A stretch of 64,000 bases of DNA, taken from the NCBI RefSeq assembly GCF_003576645.1, contig NC_044919.1, positions 20,793,027 through 20,857,026 of the forward strand, read 5' to 3'. Of this stretch, positions 34,534 through 47,540 are shown piece by piece (positions within the stretch are counted from its first letter, which is position 1; the number at the start of each line of letters is the position of its first letter). The notes beneath the pieces were generated by a model that was not told where the DNA came from, made no database searches, and saw only the letters and a program-made list of their open reading frames with translations. The DNA is from Ipomoea triloba. Its lineage: Eukaryota > Streptophyta > Magnoliopsida > Solanales > Convolvulaceae. The position numbers and the translations under genes are program-made.

Positions 34534-36075
34534 TGTTGGTCCCAAAAGAGGTAAGGAAAAGTCTAAAGGGGGGTGAATAGACTTTTCTCCCCATTCGAAT
34601 TGCTAAGCCAAATAAAAAATCAAATCAAAACACTTAACAGATTGTTAGTGTCTTGTACGCAGTAGAATAATAAAGAATGTGAAGTGTGTGTTTCACGTGA
34701 ATCAAGCAAGCATAAAGTAAATAATGCAAGTAAATAAAGACACAAGAATTTATAGTGGTTTGGAGATGTATGTAATCCTCCTACTCCACTTTCTCCTATC
34801 TCCAAGAGGAATCCACTATATCCACCACTCATTGGTTACAAGATACAATGAATTTTCCACGATATAGTGTTTTGACCACCAAGCCCACACTAATCGTGCC
34901 CTTCCATAATTTAGTGTTTTGATCAGCAAGCTCATACTAAATTACACCCCGTGATCTATGTTTTGGTCACCAAGCCCACACTAATCACGCCCCAACTAGT
35001 GCTTTGATCACCAAGCCCACAGTAGATGCACCAGGATTTCACACTCCTTTGTGACAATCCCCTTTCTACACTTCGGTAGAGAAACCTCTTGTTTCCAAAA
35101 ACAAGATTTGTTTTCTTTCAACTTTGAGACTCTTCAGTAGATGCTTCAATGTAGATCAAGTCTCTCTTTGATTAAGATTAGCACTTCTAGATTTTCACTT
35201 GCAAATTTAGCACTTGTTCGCTTAATTTCGTTTTTTCCGAATTGTTGTCTTTGCTGCTTCGAATCTTCATCCTTTTATAGGCAATTGAGAGTTTGTCCAT
35301 TGGAAAAAGACGCTCCCGAATTGTTCTCTTTGTCAGCTAGATTCATAGCCTTTTAAGTCTATAGATAGACTTTAATATTTTTAATGTCTAGACTTAATAT
35401 TTTTAATATTATGTGAGACATTAAAAATATTCTGACTATTGCACTGAGCTCCATGTCCATAATTGATCTTCAATAATGGTCGTTGATGCTCACGCCATTT
35501 TGATGAAATGATCTCCTCTCCAAATATTGCTCCATCCTACTTTCCAATCCTACTTTCCAAATTTGTCTTGCTCTTCAAACTTCAGCCATTTGAAATAATC
35601 TCTATGTCAATTCAGATTTCATCTTATGGAATCTCATCCCATTGTAAACTTCATCCCATGAATCATTGAATCTCTTCTCTCCTTAGGAGATTTTGAAGTT
35701 TATAAAATGTAATTTGTGGGATTTGATCATTACCCTTGTCAATCCGAGATTTGGCTGATTAACCACTCCATCTATACGAATCTTTAGATAATTAATTATT
35801 CTCCTTGATGTAATCCCTTCCTTAATCTTCATGCAAGCCTTCAATCACATCATCTTCTCCAATATTGCATTGTCGTGATGTTCTTCAAGCCTTGTATCTT
35901 CATGACTTTGATTATCTCCATATTGCTTTCTTTGAGATGGTTTATTGAAATTATTTTCCTTTGATTTTTCCTTTTGATCTTAACCACGCCTAACACTAAG
36001 AAATAAAAGTTTGGGGGTCTAATATTTTTCAGTACATTTTGACATATCAAAATTTATTACAATTTATTCCTAACA
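34534..36075 (-). mobile_element. Minus-strand copia LTR, copy 1 (3' LTR, 1.54 kb)
   Basis: On the minus strand it runs from TGTTAGGAATAAATTG to GGGACCAACA. The adjacent internal bases on the minus strand (GGCATTATCAAAATTGGGGA) are the purine tract typical of SIRE/Maximus-type copia elements, so this is a 3' LTR. A tandem array of about 60-bp units (ACCAAGCCCACACTAATC...) lies at 34858-35030. It interrupts the Ty3 gag-protease relic. Confidence 0.7.
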
Positions 36076-36194
36076 ATTTCCCCAATTTTGATAATGCCAA
36101 AAAACTATACTCAATCAAATGGCTTTAAGTCCTTTTTGAAAAATATTTTTATCTTTTATTTTGACAAAGCCATGTTGAGTTTAACAAGGTTTAT

Positions 36195-38269
36195 TGTTGG
36201 TCCCGATTAGATGTGAAAAGTCTAGAGGGGGGGGGGGTGAATAGACTTTTCTAACAAATTAAACCTTTATAACACTTCAACAAAAACAATTCCAAGTGAA
36301 TAAATTCAACTTGAAATGCACAACGGAATATTTGAACGGTAAAGTGCTATAAAATAAATATGCGTAAAACTAAAAAGATAAATCGCATGCAATACGTTAG
36401 AATGCTTTGAAATAGTTCAAAGAATAAGTATGCAAAGTTTGAAGCACATGCGAATGTGGGAACACACAAACCATATGGATAAATCAACACAGTATGAAAT
36501 GGGTTAGTGAGTCAAGCATGCAAAATAAATAAAATGTTGTAAGTAATAGAGGCAAAGATTTATAGTGGTTCAGAGGTGGTGTAATCCTTCTAGTCCACTC
36601 TTTTCCTTTCACTCCAAGGAGGTAATTCCACTATCTCGTTCACCCATATACAAATAGTGAAACACCAGTGCTACCCAAGCACTTCTCGAGTGTCTCGCAC
36701 AAAGCTACACTCAACCACGAGCTCCTCGCACAAAGTTAAGCTCTCGAGCGCCTCGCACAAAGCTACGCTCCTACACCAAGTGTCTTGCACAAAGCTACAC
36801 TTAGTTCCCCCGAGTGTCTCGCACACAGCTACACTCAACCAAGGATTTCACAACTCCTTGCTACTCTCCCTCTTTCTACACTCAGTAGAGATATTTTTAC
36901 AAGAAATAAATATTTCTTTTCTAAGGCTTGAATTTCTCTCGTGTATAGCTCTTTCGTTTTGTCTCGATCTTGTTCTTTGTAACCGTCGTGTTAGTGTTCC
37001 GTGATTGTCTTCAAGTGTTCTTGGGCTTTTTATAACTCAAAAAGTTATTTGCCCGTTGTGAATATTCAAATTTTGAACGTTCAGGTGATATGATTGGTCA
37101 TGCCAATTTGATCTGATGGTCAAACCTCATGATCTGATGACCATGCCGTTGATCTGATAACTTTGCCAATTTGTTCTGATAGCTTCTCCAATTTGATCTG
37201 CAACATTTAATGCCTCTGGTAATTTTGAAAAATTACCTCTGCAAATTGCTCACAAAGTCTTCTAATTCGGCTTGATTGATCTTTGGAACTTGTAGCTTCT
37301 AATTTTTTTACTTTGTTGCCTTTAGAGCTTGACATTCTTGACTTTGTTGCATTCTTGATTTGATCTTGGCAAGTTTATATTTCAAAAATATTTTCCAGTG
37401 ATTTTTGCTTGAGCTTTGATAATAATCTTCATAAAATCACCATCTTCAATTTTTAATCTGGTTTGCAGCATCACGTAATGGATCTTTAAAAAATATGTAG
37501 CACTTTGAAATTTGGCTAAGTATAAGTTCCACTCAAAGTTGCTCCCAAACATTCTCCAAAGAAGTCTTCACGCGAGTGTGGGTGAGGTGTGGCCTACGTG
37601 CCTCAATACTTGTTAAAGTTCCTCCCCTAGTTGCTCCATTTGTGATTTATTGACTTTGACTTCCTCTATAAGTAGCTCCATTGTGGACTTTTGACCTTGA
37701 CTTGCTCTAAAAAGTTCAGCCATGCCAAACTAGCTCCCTTTCATAGTCTTCAAGAACCAAAATGCTATACATGGGATTCAAACGCTAAACCAGTAGATAT
37801 AATGCTCAAGTTTCTAACTAATGCTTCGTATTAACTCATTAGTTAATATCACCAAGATAATATATTTATTCTCTCTTTGCTTGTGGTAGCGTATGGTGTA
37901 GCTCTAGTCTTTCCAAACTTCCTCCCTTTGACTTTGACTTGCTCCCCAACGTGCACGACAACCTCCTTCTTTCTCTAAATATTAAGCTTAAAAATAAATA
38001 CCGTACCCTTAATTTGGATTTTGAACTTGTGCCTTCCTTCATAGATGATCTGGATCTTCTCCATTCCATCACACATTCTTATGTGTTTAAGTGGAAGCAA
38101 ACGATTTACAAGTGTTATGACAGAATGAACTCTATGATACAATAACTCGTACCATTTTATGTTACAATTTGACTTTCGGGTGAACTAGCTACACTCTAAA
38201 AAAATAAAATAGGGGATTTCTAAAATTACAATTTGGCTCATCAAAACTATTACAATTTTATTCCTAACA
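36195..38269 (-). mobile_element. Minus-strand copia LTR, copy 2 (3' LTR, 2.08 kb)
   Basis: It has the same ends as copy 1 (TGTTAGGAATAAA...GGGACCAACA) but a different middle, with a tandem array of CTCGCACAAAGCTACACTC units at 36680-36845. Its purine tract is at 38270-38295. The internal region with pol lies to the right. It sits about 120 bp from copy 1, inside that element's internal sequence, so the second element inserted into the first. Confidence 0.7.
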
Positions 38270-38919
38270 ATTTCCTCATTTTTGATGATGCCAAAACCTA
38301 TACTCAATCATATTTGGCTTAGTCTAGAAATCACTAAATTTATTTTTCAATTTTATTGTGACTAGCCATTACGATGAGTGTACATAAAATTTTGACCTAC
38401 AGCTTATTAATTTGACTTACTCGAAAGATATGCATTGTTGAATTAATTCACTTAGAATTTTAATTTTTCTATCAACATGCATGCTACAAAAATTTAAGTC
38501 AAATTTTAAGCCATAACACATAAAACTAAACAAAATAGATAATCATCATAAATAGATAGTGACATAATTCGAACCATTGTCATAGAGTGTGTACAAAACA
38601 ACCATCATAAGCTACAAATATTTAAATACCCAACATGTCATTAATTTTTTTTCTTAGCTTACCAAAATTATCCTTTACTCTAGGTAAAAAGATAAGATGC
38701 AGTTGAAAATCAATTACTTCTACTGCATACAAGATGACACGCAAGGATGTGATTCACCAGAGTAAAAACTTAATCAGGAGAAAATTAAATGCACAAGAAC
38801 ATAACATGTGACATGTATGGCATACAGATGAGTATAAAGGCAAAACAATTTTTGAGAAACTATTTTGCTCAGGCACAGATAAAGTCACAAAAAATTAATT
38901 TAAATACTTAACATAAATT

Positions 38920-39807
38920 AAATACTTAGTTGATCTCGATCATTCCCATTTCGTGCCTTAAAGTTGCAAAGCGAGATTCACACAACGATTTTGTGAGAAT
39001 ATCTGTAATTTGATTTTCTGTAGGAATGTGATCGATCCTTAAGTCCTTTTCAACGTGATCGCGGATAAAATGATGTCGTACGTCGATATGCTTCGTTATT
39101 TAATGAAGTACAGGATTTTGAGAAATCGCAATCGCGCTAGTATTGTCACAGAAAATACTAACATCCTCGCAATTAATTCCATAATTCTTCAACTGTTGCT
39201 TCATCCATAAAATTTGTGTACAACAACTCCCTGCTGCGATATATTTGGCTTCGACAGTGCTTGTAGCAATGAGTTTTATTTTTTGTTAAACCATGAAACT
39301 AAGCTTCGCCCTAAGAACTGGCACATTCCGGGGGTACTTTTTCTATCAATTTTGCAACATGTAAAATTTGTATCTGAATATCCGATTAGTTCAAAATTAC
39401 CTTCTTTTGGATATCATAATCGTTGTGATGTGCTCATGGGTATTTTCACTGAGTTTTTTCCTTCTAAGCCAAATTTCTTGATAAGATCCTTAGTGTACTT
39501 GGCTTGATTTATAAAAATTCTTTCCTTCATTTGTTTGACTAGCAATCTAAGGAAGTAGTTCAATTCACCCATCATGCTCATTTCAAACATGTTCTGCATG
39601 AGCTTAGAAAATTTCTCACACAAAGATTTATCAGTACTTCCAAAAATAATATCATCAACATAAATTTGTACTAATAAAATGTGATTATTTTCTTGAATTC
39701 TAAATAAGGTTTTGTCAACAAGGCATTTGGTAAAAACCACAGCTAATTAAGAACATTGATAGAGTATCATACCAAGCTCTGGGTGCTTGTTTTAACCCAT
39801 ATAATGC
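38920..39807 (-). pseudogene. Copia reverse transcriptase/RNase H relic
   Basis: The minus-strand frame starts at the insertion point with ALYGLKQAPRAWYDTLSMFL. After a frame break it continues with IYVDDIIFGSTDKSLCEKFS, which carries the YVDD active site of Ty1/copia reverse transcriptase, then AKYTKDLIKKFGLEGKNS. After that come RNase H pieces (DRKSTPGMCQFLGRSLVSW). Many stops follow toward 38920. The N-terminal part is lost to the LTR that starts at 39808. It belongs to the element whose 3' LTR is at 36195. Confidence 0.85.
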
Positions 39808-40990
39808 TGATAAGCGCTAAAATTAGCTATAATAAATTGTCAAAATTGGGATTTAAATGCAATGTTTTCATACCCATTTGTGATCAATTCATGAGGAAAA
39901 AGCTTTGATGTGTTCATTCTTGCAATACTCTATCACATGTTGTGTTTCAAAGTCATTCTTGTAAGACTAAAGAAGACAAAGGGCCAAAAGAAGAAACAAC
40001 GAAGAAGTGAAGTGAACAGCAGAGGCTCCACGCCTACTCCACCCATGGGAGCAGGCATGGAAAATTTCTGGAGAAGTTCCATGTGTGTGTCCACGCGTGG
40101 ACCTCCACGTGGACTAGATCAGTTCAGAAATGACTAATTGTGAAGACTATTTAAAGTAAACCCCAAATATTTGAAGAGGATCCTGAATTGTTAGAACTGA
40201 TTTTTTCTTCCCTTAGGGGAATTTCCCCACACTTAGTTCTAGATTCTTAGATAGGGAAATTAGATTAGATCTAGATTTGCTTTTGGAATTGAACATTGAA
40301 GGTTTACATTGTTATCTTCTAGATTGGTAATCTCTACTCTATCTTTACATTTTCTTTAGTTTTAATTGCAATTTCCATTTTGGTTCTTAATTGATTTTAG
40401 ATTTCCTTTTGCTTTCATTTCTTTTGCGATGTTTAGCTAGCTTAGATTTGGGGATTGGATATTCCAACCCAGTGATTATGTTTGATTTGATTCAATTCTT
40501 CCATTGATTGTAGAAATGTTGATTTAGGGTTCATATATGTTGTGTGGTTGATGAATATCTTGATTTGCTTCTATTTCCGGCCGTGATAGTTAGTAAAATT
40601 AGGGGAAGTATAGGTTGCAAGATATCGGACCTATATGAGTCCTAATCGGCCATATCCCTGCCCTTGGTCCGGGAGGAGTGATAGTCCAAGTGTTTGTTAA
40701 AATGCCCCATCCGAATGAGGAACCAGGAGTTTGAAGTGTGACGCCACTCGATGATGGTGTCGTGGGCTCCCTTGATCGAATCCTAGTTGCATTGCATAGA
40801 ACCCCCCGTAGTAGTATCAAACATGAGACCTAGATAGGGCACCCATGATCCATCTCCTTGCTTTCTTTATTTGTTCACTTTGTTTTACTTTTGTTAAAAC
40901 CTCTTCTCCATGACTTCTTTTGCACTGAGTGATTCTTGTGACTCTTGTCTCTTAACATCTTAAATGTCATACACTTGATTCGATTCCAAT
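39808..40990 (+). mobile_element. ATHILA-type LTR, diverged and 3'-truncated
   Basis: It starts TGATAAGCGC inside the copia reverse transcriptase. It follows the plan of the LTR at 20111: GC block with CACGCGTG (about 40095), weak TATA region, TTAGGGGAATTTCCCC leader, then AATGCCCCATCCGAATGAGG and AAGTGTGACGCCACTCGATG near the end. The final CCTGTCA end is not found. The sequence passes into a tandem array near 40990. Confidence 0.7.
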
Positions 40991-42689
40991 TTTTCGGAAT
41001 TGTATTATCATATTTTACAATATTACGCAAACCTTAATAGTATAGGAGTGTTTTGGGTGTAAAGTTGAAATTGAGAATTTTGTTTCTATTAATATTATAG
41101 CTTGCATTGCAGGAAAATATATGTACTGTATTATTACGATTAATAATATTAATCTAGAATTGTATTACGAATAGGAACATAGGGAAGAATATATTTTATT
41201 AGGAATTGTATTACCATATTTTAATGTACAATTGTATAACGGATAGAAAATATATTACCATATTTTACAATATTACGCAAACCATAATAGTATAGGAGTG
41301 TTTTGAGCGGTAATTTAAAATTGAGAATTTTGTTTTTATTAATAGTATAGATAGTATAGATTGCATTGTAGGAAAATATATGTACTATATTATTACGATT
41401 AGTAATATTAATCTAGAATTGTATTATGAATAGGAACATATGGAAGAATATATTTTATTAGTAATTGTATTATCATATTTTACAATATTACGCAAACCTT
41501 AATAGTATAGGAGTGTTTTGGACGGAAAGTTAAAATTGGTGATTTTGTTTTTATTAATAGTATAGAGTATAGATTGCATTGCAAAGAAATATATGTACTA
41601 TATTATTACGATTAGTAATATTAAACTAGAATTGTATTACGAATAGGAACGTAGAAAAGAATATGTTTTATTAGGAATTGTATTACCATATTTTAATGTA
41701 CAATTGTATTATGAATAGGAATTATATTACCATATTATACAATATAACGCAAACCTTAATATTATAGAAGTGTTTTGGGTAGAAAGTTAAAATTTAGAAT
41801 TTTGTTTTGATTAATACTATAGACTATAGATTGCATTGCAAGGAAATATATGTACTGTATTATTACGATTAATAATATTAATCTAGAATTATATTACAAA
41901 TAGGAACGTAGGGAAGAATATATATTTTATTAGGAATTGTATTATCATATTTTAATATACAATTGTATTACGAATAGGAATTGTATTACCATATTTTACA
42001 ATATTACGCAAACCTTAATAATATAGGAGTATTTTGGGCGGAAAGTTAAAATTGGGGATTTTGTTTTTATTAATAAAATAGATTATGTTGTATATTATGA
42101 TTAGTAATTTTATACTAGAATTGTATTACAGATAGGAAAGTAGGGAAGAATATATGTTATCAGGAATTGTATTACCAAATTTTGATGTACAATTGTAGTA
42201 CGAATAGGAAATGAATTACCATAATTAACAAAATTACGCACACTTTAATAGCATAGTAGTGTTTTGGGCGGGAAGTTAAAATGAAGCATTTTGTTTTGAT
42301 TAATAGTATAGGTTAAGTTGCATTTTACGATTAGTAATTTTATTCTAGAATTGTATTATGGATAGGAATGTAGGGAAGAATATATTTTATCAGTAATGTA
42401 TTACCATATTTTAATGTACAATTGTAGTACGAAATAGGAATTGTATTACCATATTTTACAATGTTACGCAAACTTTAATAGTATAGGAGTGTTTTGGGCG
42501 AGAAGTTAAAATGAAATATCTTTTTTATTAATAGTATAGGTTAAGTTGCAGAGAAATATATGTATAGTTTTATATATTACGATCAGTAATTTTATTCAAG
42601 AATTGTATTACGGATAGGAAAGTAGGAAGAATATATTTTATCAGAAATTGTATTGTAGCGGAAAGTTGATACGTTTTTTTTTTCTTTTG

Positions 42690-42843
42690 AGAATCCACTA
42701 CACATTTTAAACAAAGGTGTAGTGTATTCTTATGTATTTATTTACAATATTGCCACTACATTCGTTTTTTCAACTATCCACTACACCTTTAATCAAGAGG
42801 TGTAGTGGAAAGTCCTATTTATATGTTCAAATTTGTAGTAGTG
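42690..42843 (-). mobile_element. Isolated CACTA terminus
   Basis: On the minus strand it begins CACTACTACAAATTTGAACA at 42843. This matches the 5' TIR of the 25.9-kb CACTA (CACTACTACAAAATTGATCA), followed by ACTACACC/GGTGTAGTG hairpins. The opposite end is not evident, so it is a fragment or a very short derivative of about 150 bp. Confidence 0.55.
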
Positions 42844-43156
42844 TGTATTACCATATTTTAATGTGCAATTGTAGTATGAATAGAAATTGTATTAATAAAA
42901 AAAAAATCCTCCATTTTAACTTTATGCCCAAAACGCTCCTACATTATTAAGGTTTACGTAATATTGTAAAATATGGTAATATAATTTCTATTTGTACTAC
43001 AATTGTAAATTAAAATGTGGTAATAGAATTCCTAATTAATAAAATATATATTCTTTTTTACTTTCTATTCGTAATACAATTCTAGATTAAAATTACTTAT
43101 CGTAATATATAATACATTACACATATTTCCCTACAACGTAATCTATACGAGTTTTA

Positions 43157-43313
43157 CTACATGGAGTCCCATTTTATTCTCCCTCACTTTTACTCCCTGA
43201 CTGGCAAGATATGATACGTTGTCTTCAGCCTGTGGGGTCTGAAGGAAAGTGTCAACATTAAACTTTTGTGTGAGGGAGTAAAAGTATGGAGTAGAATTTG
43301 GGAGTCCAAGTAG
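43157..43313. mobile_element. Stowaway-like MITE, 157 bp
   Basis: The ends CTACATGGAGTCCCATTTTA and GAATTTGGGAGTCCAAGTAG are inverted repeats flanked by TA on both sides. Internal arms (CTCCCTCACTTTTACTCCCT and GAGGGAGTAAAAGTATGGAG) extend the stem. It interrupts the inverted arm of the tandem array. Confidence 0.65.
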
Positions 43314-43727
43314 TATTTTCAAATCTAAACTATTAATGAAAACAAAATCATCCATTTTTACTTCTCGCCCAAAACATTCACTCCTATACTATTAAGGTTT
43401 GCATAATATTGTAAAATATGGTAATACAATTCCTATTCGTACTACAATGGTAAATTAAAATGTTGTAATACAATTCCTGATACAATATATTTTCTTTTTT
43501 TTACTTTTCTATTTGTATTACAATTCTAGATTAAATTTACTAATCTTTACTATTAATATAAACAAAATCCCTGCAAACTTTAGCACAGTGGATATTGAAC
43601 AAATTAATTAAGATTTATGTCTAAATGGTATGTTTTTTCTTTAGGTCACTAACCACATAAATTGGGCCATGACATCCGTTCTTGAACTCTTTAATCAAAT
43701 TTGAACTAATTATTTTATTAACTATTA

Positions 43728-43985
43728 GTCCCTCTGTCCCATTTTACCTGTCCTATTTACTATTCATTGGTCAAACCAACTCTTCATTCTTTGCTTATTT
43801 TCTTTAGTAATTTTTTATTATTTTTAAATTTAATTTTTTGTGTTTAATAGTACTTTTAATGTAGTTTCTAAATATATAAATTTTATATATTAATGCCAAA
43901 CTTAATATTATGAAAAATTAGATTAAAAATTCCTTCAGTCAAGCTTCGTTAAACGAACCAGACAACCATTTTGGGATGGAGGTAG
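43728..43985 (+). mobile_element. Stowaway-like MITE (Tc1/mariner type)
   Basis: The ends GTCCCTCTGTCCCATTTTAC and CCATTTTGGGATGGAGGTAG are inverted and flanked by TA. The body (CATTGGTCAAACCAACTCTT) matches, in opposite orientation, the MITE at 50992-51248. Confidence 0.8.
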
Positions 43986-43989
43986 TACT

Positions 43990-44383
43990 TAACTAATAAT
44001 TAATTGTGAGCTTTTCAATTTTTTAGTGAGCAAATCCAGTTTTGAATTTTTCAGTTTGAGAAATCAGACTAGGATTTTTCAAATTGAGGAATACAGACAT
44101 GGATTCAATTATCTGATAACTCATGCATGTGTTCTCAAATTGGAGAAAAACGATAGAGAAATTAATAGGGTATACACGCATCCGTGTTCCAGAGACTAGA
44201 CCAAATTCGGACTAGGATTTCTCAAATTGAGAACACAGATCTTAAATTATCTGAGATAGATTACAAGTTTAGAAAAATTAGGGTTTCTCAAATTGAGACA
44301 CCACGAGTAGGAGAACTAAAATGACCAAATGAAACAAGGAACCAAATGATATTTAAAAAAAAATCTCTCTCTCTATCTATTTA

Positions 44384-44428
<45 letters not shown>

Positions 44429-44432
44429 TTAT
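43990..44432. other. Short intergenic stretch with weak repeats and a CT/AT microsatellite
   Basis: Loose copies of TTTCTCAAATTGAGAA-type words recur every 50-60 bp at 44020-44300. A (CT)n run changes to (AT)n at 44365-44430. No gene is seen. Confidence 0.6.
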
Positions 44433-45927
44433 TGATAGGGAATATACCCCGGGTATACGGCCCTTAATACTCTATACGTATGTTCGGGGTGTTGTACGGG
44501 TATTCGGCCTATAGGGAGCAAGGTGCCCGTTTATGGTCCTCGGACCGATTTTTGTGGGAGTAAGGTGCCCACTACGGGAGCAAGGTGCCCGTTTATGGTC
44601 CTCGGACCGATTTTTGTGGGAGTAAGGTGCCCACTACGGGAGCAAGGTGCCCGTTTATGGTCCTCGGACCGATTTTTGTGGGAGTAAGGTGCCCACTACG
44701 GGAGCAAGGTGCTCGTTTATGGTCCTCGGACCGTTTTTTTGGGAGTAAGGTGCCCACTACGGGAGCAAGGTGCCCGTTATGGTCCTCGGACCAATCTTTG
44801 TGGGAGCAAGGTGCCCACTATGGGAGTAAGGTGCCCGTTTATGGTTCTCGAACCATTTAATTACGACGGCGGTCGGAAAAAACGCTACGACCGAAAAGTC
44901 GGAAAAAACTACACTCTTTGCACCAACGAGGAAGAATTACCCTTGTTTGCTTTTCTTTGTAAGTTGTACACGACCATGTATATATATTAGTCATGTACTA
45001 AGTCTGGTTAGGTCGGCATGGCCACCATCGGCACTATGAGCCCGATATCATATCTCGGCATAAGTCCTACATTGTAGGCAGTTAAGTCCGGTTAGGTCGG
45101 CATTACCACCACCGGCGTTGTAAGCCCGACTAGATCGGCATCATATCGCCATCACCGGCATAGTTAGCCCGAGACCAATTCTCGGCATAAAGCCCTACGA
45201 AGTAGGCAATTCAGCCTGTCAGGTCGGCAGTCCGCCCCGGGCAAATCCAATCCCCTGATTGGTGAAATCCGATCCCTCGATCGGTAGAATTCGGACGACC
45301 CATGTAGTCCAAAAGACTGTGCTTAAGGTTGTACTCTTTTTCCTTGACTAGGATTTTTTCCCGTTGGGTTTTTTCTTAGTCCAAGGTTTTTTAGCGAGGC
45401 AACCGGCATAGGTCACAGACTATATGGTTAGCTTTCAGCCCGAACTCTTCCCCTTTAACGCTTAAAGGTTGTGCTCTTTTTCCTTGGCTAAGATTTTTTC
45501 CCATTGAGTTTTTTCTTAGCGTAAGGTTTTTTAACGAGGCAACTAGCGTGAGTCGCGAACGGTAAGTCCAGTCTTCCAGCCCGACCCCTTCCTTGTTGAC
45601 TTGACGTCAGGGCTCGAACTGCGAGGGCTAGTTGATAGGGAATATACCCCGGGTATACGGCCCTTAATACTCTATACGTATGTTCGGGGTGCTGTACGGG
45701 TATTCGGCCTATATATAGGGCCATAACCCTTCAATGAAAGGACTTTTGGCTCTCCTCTCATATTCTCTCTACTGCTCTCATACTCCCTCTTCTCTCTAAA
45801 CAACACAACTCAAGAACAATCAATAAAGGGATAGATTGAGAGTCAATTTGGGGATCTACACTATACTTTGTATACAATTCCTTTACATATTATGAACACA
45901 AGAATACACGGAGGAATTAAACTATCA
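44433..45927 (+). mobile_element. Short non-autonomous LTR element
   Basis: An 83-bp sequence starting TGATAGGGAATATACCCCGG is present at 44433 and again at 45633. The right copy continues as a full LTR (45633-45927) with a TATATATA box at about 45712 and a CTATCA end. The left LTR is cut to 83 bp. Between them are a minisatellite, a tract of GGTCGGCAT repeats (45010-45240) and two tandem copies of the block TTTTTCCTTGGCTAAGATTT...AACGAGGCAAC (45325-45410 and 45465-45545), which is common just before the 3' LTR in plant retrotransposons. No polymerase gene is present. Confidence 0.6.
44514..44857 (+). repeat. Minisatellite, about 62-bp unit
   Basis: Five and a half copies of GGGAGCAAGGTGCCCGTTTA, followed by TGGTCCTCGGACCG and GGGAGTAAGGTGCCCACTAC, repeat with few differences. 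Each unit contains the hairpin GGTCCTCGGACC. Open frames across it are a by-product of the unit length. Confidence 0.95.
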
Positions 45928-47034
45928 TATATATATATAAACAGCCCCAAAACGACGTTGTTTTAGAGCTATCTAATTTTGGGCAGCAAGGTTTTATATT
46001 TTTTTTCCTAGGAAATATAGAAAGTGTTGCCTTGGGTTATGTTCATCTTGAATACAATACGTAATTAAAGATTGTAGAATAAAAATGATTAAGTAATAAA
46101 TATCTAATTAACATATAAAATAAAATGTTTATTATTGAATGGATTCTTCGTTATTTATTTATATTATGAGTCATTCCTTGACAATTGATTTAACTGGGAT
46201 ATTTTATTTTTTTAAGAAAACGAGTTATTGTGTAATCAGAATAATACACAAGAATCGTTGCTCCAATCAAATAAGTTGTTCGATAATGCTCAGCCGTTGT
46301 TAGAACCAACTATTGGTGCACCAACATTTAGTTCAACTAATCTCAGTTTAATTGTAAGCAAATTTGTTATCGCAATAGCGTACTTAATTATTTTATTTAA
46401 ATAAAATGTAATTTATAATTTTCCTTAGCTTCCTCGGATATAAATAATTGCAGTGGCTGGTAGTGAAGCATTGTACAGTGGATTTATGATTTGCTCTCCA
46501 AGAACACATATTAGTATGCCTAGAAATGGTAATACAACTCAAATTTAAATTATTTCTAATAACCTTTACATTTTAGTATATACAAATTTTGATTTATTTG
46601 TTGTTTTAAATTATTAATTTACTCTAACTAATGTGTTAATTATTATGTACTTAGTTGACTTTATTATTCTAAAAAATATTGCAGTGGTTAGCAAACCAAA
46701 TAATATATATGCAATTAATATATAAGATTTAATATTATTACAAATAGAAGATGCATTCATACTTGTGTATTTAAAGTACGAATTATTCTATGAGAATCGT
46801 CTAAATACTGATCCTTTTATTTTTTTTAAGAAAATGAGCCGGTATTACAAATAATTGTTAGTTATTCAACATTTAATCCAGTTCATTCGAAATTTAATGG
46901 TGAGCAAATTTATTTTTCTAATAGCCTATACGCGCTTATTTTCTTTTGTATAAAATGCAGTCATAAATTTTCCTTCCTTCCTCAATGCAGTTATAACAAA
47001 TCTATTCCTTGCATCGCACGGGTGGAAATACTAG
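45928..47034 (+). other. AT-rich stretch ending in a Helitron-like 3' terminus
   Basis: The right end reads TTGCATCGCACGGGTGGAAA then TACTAG (47031-47034 is CTAG). It is like the hairpin-plus-CTAG end of the Helitron at 55721-56991, but with an imperfect hairpin. Within the stretch, TTTTTTAAGAAAACGAG-type words recur at about 46210 and 46826. A matching TC start was not found. No gene is seen. Confidence 0.4.
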
Positions 47035-47424
47035 GGATAACATTGTGATTTTGGATCCTACATTTCTAGTGGCTTAGTTGTGCCTCTTTTGGTTGCCACT
47101 ATTTTGTTCTTAAATTTCTCTTTGGTTCAAAATCATCTAAGATTATCTAAGTAATTAGAGTATGATAATGTCATGTACTCTTGTTTGTTTTAAATAACTA
47201 CATTTTAAATAAGATACCTCACAAGAAATTCAATAAAACTCATTATGGGTTGTGAAAATGTATGAGATATCATCTTATCAATGTTTGAGAGTGTAGGGAT
47301 GTGTTGCATAAGTAGCAGTATCAATATTGAAAAAAAAAATAGGTCCTAAAACTATGAATTGTATGTTTATTCGCTATGCACATAACAATATTTATCAGTT
47401 CTTAGTGTATAAGTCTCATAATTT

Positions 47425-47475
<51 letters not shown>

Positions 47476-47540
47476 TGATAATTGGAAAATTAGCACGAAA
47501 AAGGACATTTAAATGGTCATTTTGATGTAATGTTTTGAGT
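47035..47540. other. Intergenic sequence with an (AT)n run, no gene
   Basis: A run of about 20 AT units lies at 47430-47470. The last five bases, TGAGT (47536-47540), are one half of the target duplication of the solo LTR that follows. Confidence 0.7.

Larger units (their letters stand above)
40991..43560. repeat. Diverged tandem array with an inverted right arm
   Basis: About seven direct copies of a 220-260-bp unit start near 41021, 41261, 41478, 41735, 41995, 42222 and 42455. Each contains a version of TTTTACAATATTACGCAAAC and AATAGTATAGGAGTGTTTTG. From about 42890 to 43560 two or more copies run in the opposite direction, for example GTTTACGTAATATTGTAAAA at 42950. The turn-around region holds a CACTA end, and a Stowaway-like MITE sits in the right arm. 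No ORF is supported. Confidence 0.75.

Noticed and set aside
44585..44990. Frames of about 90 codons with repeated peptides
   Set aside because: They are produced by the 62-bp minisatellite and have no start signals or domain.
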